Shown piece by piece: positions 56,101-64,000 of a stretch of 64,000 nucleotides of DNA (within the stretch, counting starts at the first letter, position 1; each line of letters begins with the position of its first letter). The position numbers and the translations under genes were made by a program. The stretch comes from Asterochloris sp. CNOR1. Its lineage: Eukaryota; Chlorophyta; Trebouxiophyceae; Trebouxiales; Trebouxiaceae. The notes below the pieces were generated by a model, which did not search any database, was not told the origin of the DNA, and saw only the letters and a list, made by a program, of their open reading frames with translations. The DNA lies in assembly GCA_963969365.1 (NCBI GenBank), contig OZ017762.1, positions 1,488,001 to 1,552,000 on the forward strand, given 5' to 3'.

Positions 56101-59100
56101 AGCTGAGTTCGAGCTGCATCCCGCAAACTTGAGTCACAGTTTTGCAGCCTCAAGGTGGACAAGCTCTGTACAGCACTGTAGCCATGGTGGCCTGCCCGCA
56201 CAGCCGCTTGGAAGTGGCTGCTGCTCAGGAGACTGTGGGTGCCTGATGTCAGCGGCCTGTTTGGCAGAGGCTTCACACTGCTCATGGTAGTCGATGTCAA
56301 AGACCTCATTGCACCAGGCCTCAGACGCAGCTTACCTCAGACAACGATATTGATCTTGAGATTATTTGGTGCTTTGAAGGGAGCAGCATGCAGCCAGGTT
56401 GTCACGCGTGTGCACTGGCAACGCCTCGGGCGGCATTGTGACAGCCTGCACAGCCAAATCACACACCAGACACAGCTGTGCTGTCCCCCGCAGGTTGGGG
56501 CAGTGCACTTCATTACCCTGTCTGCGTATGTGGGGGAGACATCCGCCAGCGACCAGGAGGGGCTCATCGATGGCACTGGCCTTGACAGTGAGCAGTACAA
56601 CTGGCTCCTTGAGGACCTTGCCACGTAAGTCAGGCCTCTGTCACAAAGCGTGTGTGGTGTGAAACGGTACCACCCTGGAGGGCAAGCAGCCTGTATGGCT
56701 CATGGCCAATCCCCATACAGTGGCAGCTTTGATTGATGTCATTCTGCACAATGGCTCTTGCAGAGCAAGGCGCGCTGTACAACAGTTGTCTCCACTTGCT
56801 GTGACAGCCACCAAAATGCAACAGTGGCTGCAGTATGCACAAGCAGTGCAACGCTAGACTTTGCCCAGCTTGCTGTCTCTGTTGCTCGGCTTGCCACCAG
56901 ACGATGCCCTGCCCCGCCACGGCTTGCCTGCTGCTCAGAGGTCTCTGCTCTGCAGAGTGAACCGCACCAAGACGCCCTGGGTCATTGTGGGAGAGCATGC
57001 GCCCTGGTACCACTCCTACACTACCCACTGGTGCGCCCCTTGCAGATCTGATTGAGAGGACTGCATGACGTACTTACAGGCTGCCTTCAGGTGCATGCTC
57101 AGCACAGTTGTGCTGTTGGGCTGCTAGTCAGAGCCCAGCAAGCTGGTGTATTCCACATAACCAGGAAACATGTGGGGGTGGGCGCCCGGAACGGCCTTAG
57201 CACTGGTTCAGCCAAGGCCACTTGCAGCCAACTGCAGTGCTGTGATGCTGCAGGAAGGAGGTTGAGTGCATGCGGAAAGCCATGGAGCAATTGCTGTATG
57301 ACAACGGGGTGGACATCTTCTTCTCAGGCCACATCCATGCATATGAGGTCGGAGTGTTTGGTTCAGCAGCCCATACAGATTTGGAAGCTGTGCCGTTGCA
57401 GTGGCTTTGAGCGGCGCTCAGCAAAGGCTGCACCCTGCTCAGCTGGCACTGACCTCATCTCACAACTTGGCTCTCTTGCTGCAGCGCACCAACCGCGTCT
57501 TCAATTACACCCTGGACCCGTGCGGCATTGCTCACATCATGGTGAGGGAGCGCAGACAGCACCTATGCTTCCTAGCAGATCTGCAGCATCAGCACCTCTG
57601 AAGCGGTCGCTGCTGAGCAGACACCTTTTCAGCATGCGCGGCTGGCCCGCGAGCTTTGCGCCAAGACCTGCAATGCGCTGCCGTCTGACTGCCAAATCAG
57701 TCATCTGGTTGATGATCACTTATGCTTGCATGACATGCTTGTATGACATGCTTGCACGCCTGCCAAAGTCGCGGCAGCAAAATCATTGATGCAGTCAGCT
57801 TGTGCTGCACGCCAAGCCCTGCTGGCCAAACCTGCAAACAGTATCAGTTCCTCATGCTGCTGCAGGTTGGCGACGGTGGCGACGTTGAGGGACTCTCCGT
57901 AGGCCGGTGCTGCACCACCCCAAACGTGACCGACTACGGGCAGGCGTCGTACTCTGACTTGCCAGGTAGGGTTGTAACACCCTGGGCGGGCATGCGCCGC
58001 TGCAGAGCTGGCCTGTATGTTGCCTGGCTGAGAGCATGTCTGTTGGCCCCATGCGCAGAACTGCCCATGCCTTGTTGAATGGCAGGTGCAACTCGGCGTT
58101 TGTCACCCCAGGGTACTTTTGGCCAGAGCGGAGAATGTAGCCAGATAATGCAGGCTTTGCACAGACCAGCTACACTGTGCTCCGCCACAAGGCGACTCTT
58201 GCAGGGCTGTTTTTGAACAACAGGCAGCAGTGAGGACTCGTACCTGACCATGTGCTGTCTGCCAATCCATGCAGGCAACTGTCCAAAGCCCATCGCAGGC
58301 AGCTGCGCCACCAACTTCACCGATGGCACCTTCTGCGGCGCCAACAACCTGCAATACGAGTGGAGTGCCTTCCGTGAAATTAGCTATGGTTACGGTGGGT
58401 GCTGACCATCAGGTTTTAGCGGGCTGCATTCCTTGGTCTGCGTCAGCATCACACAGTTTAAGCGCTGTCCACCAGATGTCCTGGGTCGGATTCTGCGTAT
58501 TGGGTGCCTATGGAGCACAATGCGAAGTATGGTTGATGTGTGTAGCCACCCGCTGTTGGCTCCCTGGGATGATCAGCATGGCTTGGCAACCTCTGCTGCC
58601 GCCTCCCGTGAAGCCGGGCAGACTCACCAGGAATGCATTTCACTGGATGGGTTGTGTTGTGTGTGCTTTCACGGCAATACAACCAGCTGAGAGCTGCAGC
58701 CGTGAGTGTGCCCTTCTGCAGTAACCAAGCAGGCGTACATGTAGAGAGCTCTGGTCATGTGACACTCACCATGTATATCTTGGCGCATCGGCCTCAATGG
58801 TCGCCAAGCTTGGCACCTGGTCTGCAGGCACTCTGGACATCATCAACTCCACTGTGGCAGTCTGGCAATGGCATCGTAACCAGGCAAGTGTGGATCTGCT
58901 GGTCTGGCGTAACCAAATCTGTCATGTCTGAAAGCGCTCCATCTTGCAGCCACCTCTCAGTGCTGGAGCCCCTGCAGCTGCACTGGCTGTGTCTGGAGCA
59001 AATCACTCAGGAGGGTCCTCTGCTGCTGCAGGACGCCGTGGACACAATTGGAGATGAGTTGACCATTGTCAGGACCCCCCAGAGCTGCCCCAACCAGGCT

Positions 59101-59151
59101 GGAGGACACGTCAGCGCTCCCTCGGCATTGCCAGCAGCTGCTGGCAAGTAG
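53129..59151 (+). CDS. Plant-type purple acid phosphatase, secreted
   Basis: Exons: 53129-53199, about 53301-53459, 53581-53656, 53840-53967, 54113-54206, 54361-54467, 54771-54879, 54976-54987, 55282-55431, 55696-55724, 55927-56004, 56494-56624, 56956-57030, 57254-57347, 57485-57541, 57866-57965, 58275-58394, 58828-58883, 59032-59151 (stop TAG). The start gives a signal peptide, MPSPLSLSRLWLLLAVGSS. The five metal-binding blocks of the family are present in order: VADLG, GDLTYADN, GNHE, VGEH and GHIHAYE. Further family marks are FYSEQV-type junctions, YNNGVD-like YDNGVDIFFSGH, GDGGDVEGL and WQWHRNQ. N-glycosylation sites are frequent. The enzyme uses a di-metal centre (Fe with Zn or Mn) to release phosphate from esters outside the cell or in the vacuole, and homologues are usually phosphate-starvation induced. 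Introns at 54988 and 58884 start GC, the intron at 55432 starts GA, and one exon is 12 nt. Only the 53199/53301 junction is uncertain. Confidence 0.96.
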
Positions 59152-59689
59152 ACAGAGACTTGATTTGGCTCTGCTTTTGCACCTTTTTTGACAAAGCCAT
59201 TTGCTTAGCTAGCTACAGCAGTAAGCCACGTTCCCCTGACAAACTAGGGGTCTTTTGACAGGGCAAGAGCCACATCCACCCCGGCGTACAGCTCATAATC
59301 TCAGGTCCAGAAATGAAACTTATATGAAGAAGTCTGCCATGCCTATCATGAAGAGCACCAGCATGTGGTGCCCTTGTACAGTGCTTGAAATGCGAGCATC
59401 CAGCATAAAGTTTTCGTATGGCCTCTAGGTTTCAAGGCCAGCTATGATCATGACTGAGCTGTTTACAGTGCGAAGGCAGATTTGGGATCTGGATTGCCAC
59501 ATCAATAATCAGTGACATGCTGCATTGAATACTGATAACAAGCCTGTGCTCGAGAAGCTCGAGGCAAACACGAGGGGTCATGTCAGGTGTTTCAGCTGTG
59601 TTTCCCAACTCAACGACATGCTCAAACAAGAGATCATTACCTGCTTACCTGGACAATATTGCTAGTGTGCATGCCCCCCCTGCAGAGGT
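59152..59689. other. Intergenic after purple acid phosphatase
   Basis: About 540 bp with no recognised exon, RNA or repeat. It presumably holds the 3' UTR of the phosphatase gene; no canonical TGTAA was seen. Confidence 0.4.
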
Positions 59690-60950
59690 TGGCGTGAAGC
59701 CCTGGACCCCTGGCACACATTGTACACATCGTCCAAAGTTTGTTCAGCGTCGTCCATGTCATCAAGCTGAGCAGGGCTGGCTGCAGCCGCGGGCGGAGCC
59801 TGCAGCTCTTTCAATTTACTACTAGCTCTGAAGCCATAGAATGCAGCCGGTCCTGCTCTGAAGAGCTCATCAGGGTCGACACCGTGCCTGCACAGCGCGG
59901 TGCCTGCTCACATCACATGCACCTCAGGGTCTTTTTGGCAATAGCGATCAACTGCAGGACCTCACCTGGGTGCTTGAACCACTGTCAGCCCTTGCAGATC
60001 CAGACCAAAGGCACCATCCAGAATTGCCCTGCACATGCATGCCGACAGTAACCCTGCACCCCGCAACCCCAGCCCAACAACTGCCAGTCTGGGTGCGAGT
60101 AAATAGGCAGCTCACAGGTACATACCTGGGCATGGGGCCCTGTCATGTGTCCCTGTGTGCAAGCTATGCCTGAGCATTCACAGGCAGCATGTAGCGTCCG
60201 GTGTTGCCACATGGGCTTAACCTAACACGAGCCAGGGGCTTGGGGCAAGTGAACAGCAAGCAATGCAAGGCCAGACCTCAGATGGGTTGTGGGCTGGTAG
60301 AGGTGCAGCGCTGGCTGGAGCGCTGGCTGGTAGCTGTGCTGTACTGGCTGTATCGCTGAGAGCTTGAGAGAGATGGAAAGATGATGGAGGACCTGGTGAG
60401 AGGTGGATGTCGGAAGTTCTGGGTAGTCCCAGAGCAAGCTTGAACACATTGAGTTGAGCAAAAGGGATGGACATGACCACATGATCCCCCTTCCTCTGAA
60501 TTTTGATGATGTGGTGATGCTCAGACACTCAGGCTCCGTCTGCTTAAGCACAGACCTGACTTTGATATATCTCGAGAGCTCACCTGCCCAAGCAGGGCAG
60601 AGCTCCCTGCCTGCCAGTGTGCAACTCCTCACAGACCTGCTCAGGAATGACGACCACTACACTGCCATACCATTTGACACTTGCCAAAGCTGGTGAACAC
60701 ACCATGGATTCCAGAAGCAGGGAGCCTGTACTCGCCTCTCCCCAGCCCAATGTTGCCCACTTACAAGAGGACAGCCCGCGTAACAAATCACATCCTCTGC
60801 TCACCTCGATGTTCTTAAAGCAAATGCGTGATGGCTTTGACACAGCTGCTGATGCCTGAGCACTCGGCTTGGCCTGGGCCTCCTACTCCCACTTCATCTG
60901 CAGGGCAATGGAGAGATGTGGCCTGCAGGAGCCAAGGCCCTTGGTGAGCA
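59690..60950 (-). CDS. Possible small minus-strand gene, unrecognised
   Basis: Open minus-strand segments with plausible splice borders: about 60860-60803 (QASAAVSKPSRICFKNIE, donor gtgagc), about 60530-60380 (HHHIIKIQRKGDHVVMS, then PFAQLNVFKLALGLPRT), and about 59887-59700 (GVDPDELFRAGPAAFYGFRA, then LDDMDDAEQTLDDVYNVC). Phases between them could not be fixed, so the model is loose. The last segment is acidic. No family was recognised. The plus-strand frames here look less protein-like. Confidence 0.35.
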
Positions 60951-61164
60951 TGAATGCCACTCACACACCTTTTGCACCTCTCCTGCAGCCAGTGCTTCCT
61001 TATATTCTTGCTTCATGATGCAATTGCTGTCTGGGTCAGTTTCAGCGTCTGTAAGAGGTCCCCCCCTTGCAGTTTTGTTTGCGCAGCTTCGGGTGTGCCA
61101 CGAAGTGTGGCTGCTGCTGCCTGAAGTGCTGGCAGGCAGGGCAGCAGTATGGCATGGTGGTCAG

Positions 61165-61425
61165 CTGAACATGGGGGTGCCGGTCAGGAGAGAAGCTCAT
61201 ACAACGTGGAATACTCTTCATTGGGGTTTGCCCCCTTTTGCCTTGGGGAGTATGCTAACATGATTGTAAAAAGTAGCCTTTCTGCCCTTTTCTTTTTAGG
61301 TGGTTGGTTGCCTCCTATCAACTTCTACCTTACCCTTTGAATCCCAGGCGTGTTTGGTTTGGGCTAAAGATTGTGTTCTTCCTTGACTTTTTCCATGAAG
61401 TATTCAGGGCGTCACATAGCTTCTT
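61165..61425 (+). pseudogene. nad1: NUMT: fragment of mitochondrial nad1 (NADH dehydrogenase subunit 1)
   Basis: The plus frame reads [20 protein letters not shown], then [20 protein letters not shown], which is the conserved nad1 segment [22 protein letters not shown], then FLGGWLPP. After LTL a stop and then a one-base loss appear (IPGVFGLG, stop). Shifting frame recovers WFGLKIVFFL. The stretch is AT-richer than its flanks, starts mid-gene and has no start codon, so it is a nuclear insertion of mitochondrial DNA. Its right end abuts repeat copy B. Confidence 0.88.
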
Positions 61426-61429
61426 ATAG

Positions 61430-62500
61430 GTCAGCCACTTGCCTTCTGTAGCCCAGCAAAGTCCTGACAATGGAGCATGCAAAAGATCTCAAAGGGGGGC
61501 ACTTACCCAACCCCTGGCATCACGACAGGTGGCTGTCAGCTGTGCTTTACGTCCACCTTGAGCTGACATTGAATGTTATGCATTCATGTATTGTTTGGGG
61601 GACTGTGATCTCATGGACAATGATGCTGCAGGACTTGGACACAGTATGGGCTGCAGCAGGCATTGGCTGGCCACCTCTGGGACACACTGAAGCAGACACC
61701 AGGAGGCTCCTCCTTTAGCAGCATAATGCTGGCTGCCAAAGCACAAGCTGATCAGGTGCGTCAAGGAGCAGCAATCATGCATGTCGGACCTGCACAGACA
61801 CTTGAAGAACCTTACAGCTGTTAGGAAGCAGTGCAATGCAGACCTTAGGAGCCTACACAGCCACTTATCTGTGGTGTGACGCACATCATCCCAGCACAAT
61901 CAGCTCACATTGCAACTGTGCAGCATCAGCTGGCCTGCTGACAGTCCATCGATTCAGAGCAACTCACCAGGTTGGGCCGCTTGCACTACAGGTGAGGCAG
62001 GTGCTACAGCAGGAGCCTCACTTCTGCAGCCTGCCAGGGGATAAGTGGGGCCTGGCAGCCTTCCAGCCGCTGCGTTGGGGGTTTGCAGGTAAGCACAAGC
62101 GTGAAGTGGCTAGCGCTGATATGTGTTCTTGTTGAGCCTGCCAATTGGCAGCGACAGCAGTTAGTTTCCAGGCTGAAGCAGGAGCATGTTATAAGTACTG
62201 TAGCTGTGCTCAGTCTGGCACAGTGGCTGGGCAGGCGTGTCTGCAGAGCGCTGCGGCTGGGCTGCCTCCACAATGGTACAGCTGGCATCACTAGTAGACA
62301 GGCGTGGTCACATCCTGACCTGCACTCAGGTACCACCCTGGCTAGGCCATGCCCATCACGGGGAAAGTCAGGGCTCAAGCTGATCTTGATGGGTGGTTGC
62401 AGTCACCCTGGATCTGGTCGCAAGTGCCTTCACAGGGCTGCAGCCAGAGTGCCGACACAGCAGTGACCACAGCTGGTAGAGTGGCTCCACAGTGGTGATG
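61430..62500. mobile_element. Partial copy B of dispersed repeat (left part)
   Basis: Aligns with 51225-52260 through CCACTTGCCTTCT at the left, the CAGTATGGGCTGCAGCAGGC block, the GAGGCTCCTCCTTT block, and CATGCCCATC, then GATCTTGATGGG at the right. The right half found in copies A and C is missing. It lies between the nad1 fragment and the dehydrogenase gene and may interrupt that gene's first intron or promoter. Confidence 0.75.
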
Positions 62501-62654
62501 TGCTGTGCAGGTGCACTGTCTCTGGCATCCTGGCCAGCCTGCAGAAAACTCCCATGCTGTCTGACATGCAGGGACTGCAACAGAGAGGTGCCAGAGTGCG
62601 CACAGCTGTTGCAACATGCCCGTCCTCATGCATGAGTGCGCTGTGACTGTGCAG

Positions 62655-64000
62655 GCACTGGCTTGATCGCAGAGGACTTCATTGAGGCACTGTCCCTGGT
62701 GCCTGGGGCCCAGCTGGCAGCGGTTGCAGCAAGAAATCCGGAGCGTGTGTCAGCTGCACAAAAATTTGCAGACATGCACGGTGAGCGACCCTCTCACTGC
62801 TGATCAGGGTGTTCTGTATGCACAAGCACGACCATCAAAAACTTGCAGAACCCATGCTCTGCAGACCTGCCTAATGAGAAGCTATCATGTCACTGTACGG
62901 GCAGGCCGTATACTGGACCAGCCTGCATGAATTCAGCAGTGTTTGCAAAACGGTCGTCAGGCAGCAGGGTCAGGCTCTCGTGGATCTAAGGGTGCTGCCA
63001 GGTTGATCCACATTGCGTTAGGCTTTGAGCTATGCAGGCAGAAGTGCTGACCGTGTTGCTAAGTCCTGCTGTGCCTGGCTCAGGGGCAACAATCATGCTT
63101 CATTGTACTTCACCTCCCCCCCAGCGCTTCAGTGTAGACTCCCCTGTGGGGAGCACATGCAGCCATGATGCTAGCCAGGCGCCTTTCATCTCCTACCCTG
63201 CAGGCACAAGCAAAGCTATGCAGCCATGTGCACTGAAAGTAGGGCTGCTGGTGCTGCTATGGAGAGCATGGCTCTGCCCTTTACTCAACGGTACTCAACC
63301 TGTGTTCTGCAGGCGTGAAGCAAGTTCTGGGCAGCTACGAGGAGCTAGCTCAGAGCCCGGCAGTGGACGTCGTGTACGTCAGCAACATCCACACCCTGCA
63401 CAAGGAGACAGTGCTGCTCATGCTGCGGCACGGCAAGCATGTGCTGTGCGAGAAGCCTCTGGCGGTGCGCTGCTGCAGACAAGTCTGCTGGCGAGGGTGT
63501 CACACTACCACAAGGAATGTGCTGCGTGTTTGAAGCACAGGAAGCATGTGCTGTGCGAGAAAGCTCTGGCTGTGAATTGTGTCAACAGGGCATCTGTGTT
63601 GAACAGAGCAATTACGATGGAATTGGACGGCCAAGATGAGTGCAGCACCCTGTGCAAGGATGCTGTGCTGCTCAGGCTGCAGCAGGGGAAGCAAATGCAC
63701 TGCAGATCAGTCTGCTGGCCCTGGTGTCTGTGCAGCATTACACTGCTTGTGCTGCGGCTGCAAGAAGGCTGTGGCAGTGAGCTTTCATGCAGCAGCGGTG
63801 GAGAGTGGCAGCTGGTCGCACTGCCAGTCCACAGCCGGTGGTCGCCTTGGCTAGAGGTCTGCTGGCTTGGCCTGCACGGTGTGAATGGCATGCTGGGTGA
63901 GGTTGACCTGTGGCCTGAGTCGTAGAGTGGCCTGGGCCATGCAGGTCAACGCTGCAGACACCCAAAGCATGGTGGACGCGGCTGCTCAGAGCGGCCTTTT
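62655..64000 (+). CDS. Gfo/Idh/MocA oxidoreductase (dihydrodiol/xylose dehydrogenase-like), partial
   Basis: Exons: 62655-62780, 63313-63464 and 63945 to the window end. They join in phase to read [96 protein letters not shown]. This is the NAD(P)-binding Rossmann half of the family; EKPLA is its catalytic-lysine motif (Lys of EKP). The subfamily with GSYEEL, VDVVY and HxxH resembles trans-1,2-dihydrobenzene-1,2-diol dehydrogenase and D-xylose dehydrogenase. The first exon with the GxGxxG start is not found and should lie upstream, perhaps beyond repeat copy B. The C-terminal substrate domain is past the window. The second intron holds decayed copies of the EKPLA exon end. Confidence 0.9.
63395..63790 (+). 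repeat. Ladder of decayed exon-end copies ([11 protein letters not shown]) in one intron
   Basis: The functional end (63400-63464) encodes [18 protein letters not shown] before gtgcgc. Downstream in the same intron, 63525-63570 reads [11 protein letters not shown] before gtgaat. About 63658-63705 reads [14 protein letters not shown]. About 63745-63775 is a shorter remnant before gtgagc. The true next exon begins at 63945 (VNAADTQS). All copies share the orientation and the GTG at the junction. Confidence 0.88.

Noticed and set aside
58741-58827. Extending the phosphatase exon upstream of 58828 through HHVYLGASASMVAKLGTW.
   Set aside because: The CAG acceptor at 58827 gives GYGTLDIINST in phase with the previous exon; the upstream stretch does not fit the family.
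1-64000. tRNA or rRNA genes and CRISPR arrays.
   Set aside because: None recognised by eye; no cloverleaf-like or rRNA-conserved sequence stood out, and CRISPR is not expected in a nuclear genome.

Overview
ORGANISM. This is nuclear DNA of a green alga, most likely a chlorophyte and possibly a trebouxiophyte. Several observations point this way: moderately GC-rich DNA, protein-coding genes cut into very small exons (often 50-200 nt) by many short introns, TGTAA poly(A) signals downstream of two convergent genes, and algal or plant-type gene families. A decayed copy of mitochondrial nad1 in the window fits a nuclear chromosome. Gene models were built by hand by matching exon phases to family motifs; most chains below are phase-consistent across every junction. 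LAYOUT. (1) 51-6693 (+): CPP/TSO1-type CXC-domain (LIN54-like) DNA-binding protein, 5' end outside the window. (2) 7045-12329 (+): DEAD-box RNA helicase DDX49/Dbp8 (rRNA processing), about 480 aa in 10 exons. (3) 26842-12991 (-): DNAAF1/ODA7-type leucine-rich dynein-arm assembly factor with a very long low-complexity tail built from related small exons. (4) About 27037-27703 (+): small basic, serine-rich protein of unknown function. (5) 42891-27962 (-): RAD16-like SWI2/SNF2 helicase with RING finger and C2HC zinc finger (nucleotide excision repair family), about 1570 aa in 26 exons. (6) About 43007-43783 (+): acylphosphatase, head to head with RAD16. (7) About 44874-47694 (+): unrecognised protein ending in RS repeats. 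(8) 51198-48235 (-): unrecognised coiled-coil protein. (9) 53129-59151 (+): secreted plant-type purple acid phosphatase with all metal-binding motifs. (10) About 60950-59690 (-): weakly supported unknown gene. (11) 61165-61425: nad1 NUMT. (12) 62655 to the window end (+): Gfo/Idh/MocA-type dihydrodiol/xylose dehydrogenase-like protein, truncated by the window. A dispersed repeat of about 1.7 kb occurs as one long copy (51225-52900) and two part copies (43785-44620, 61430-62500). HOW IT FITS TOGETHER. The genes are ordinary, unlinked housekeeping functions (transcription, ribosome biogenesis, cilium assembly, DNA repair, phosphate acquisition, carbohydrate oxidation). The unusual biology is in the gene architecture. 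Many introns contain one to three decayed tandem copies of the end of a flanking exon, often including the splice junction itself. In addition, about six of roughly 80 phase-supported introns start with GC, and in one case GA, instead of GT. Together these suggest a genome in which short tandem duplications across splice sites are common and the spliceosome tolerates variation at intron position +2. In RAD16 one such duplication appears to supply a replacement for a frame-broken exon end.
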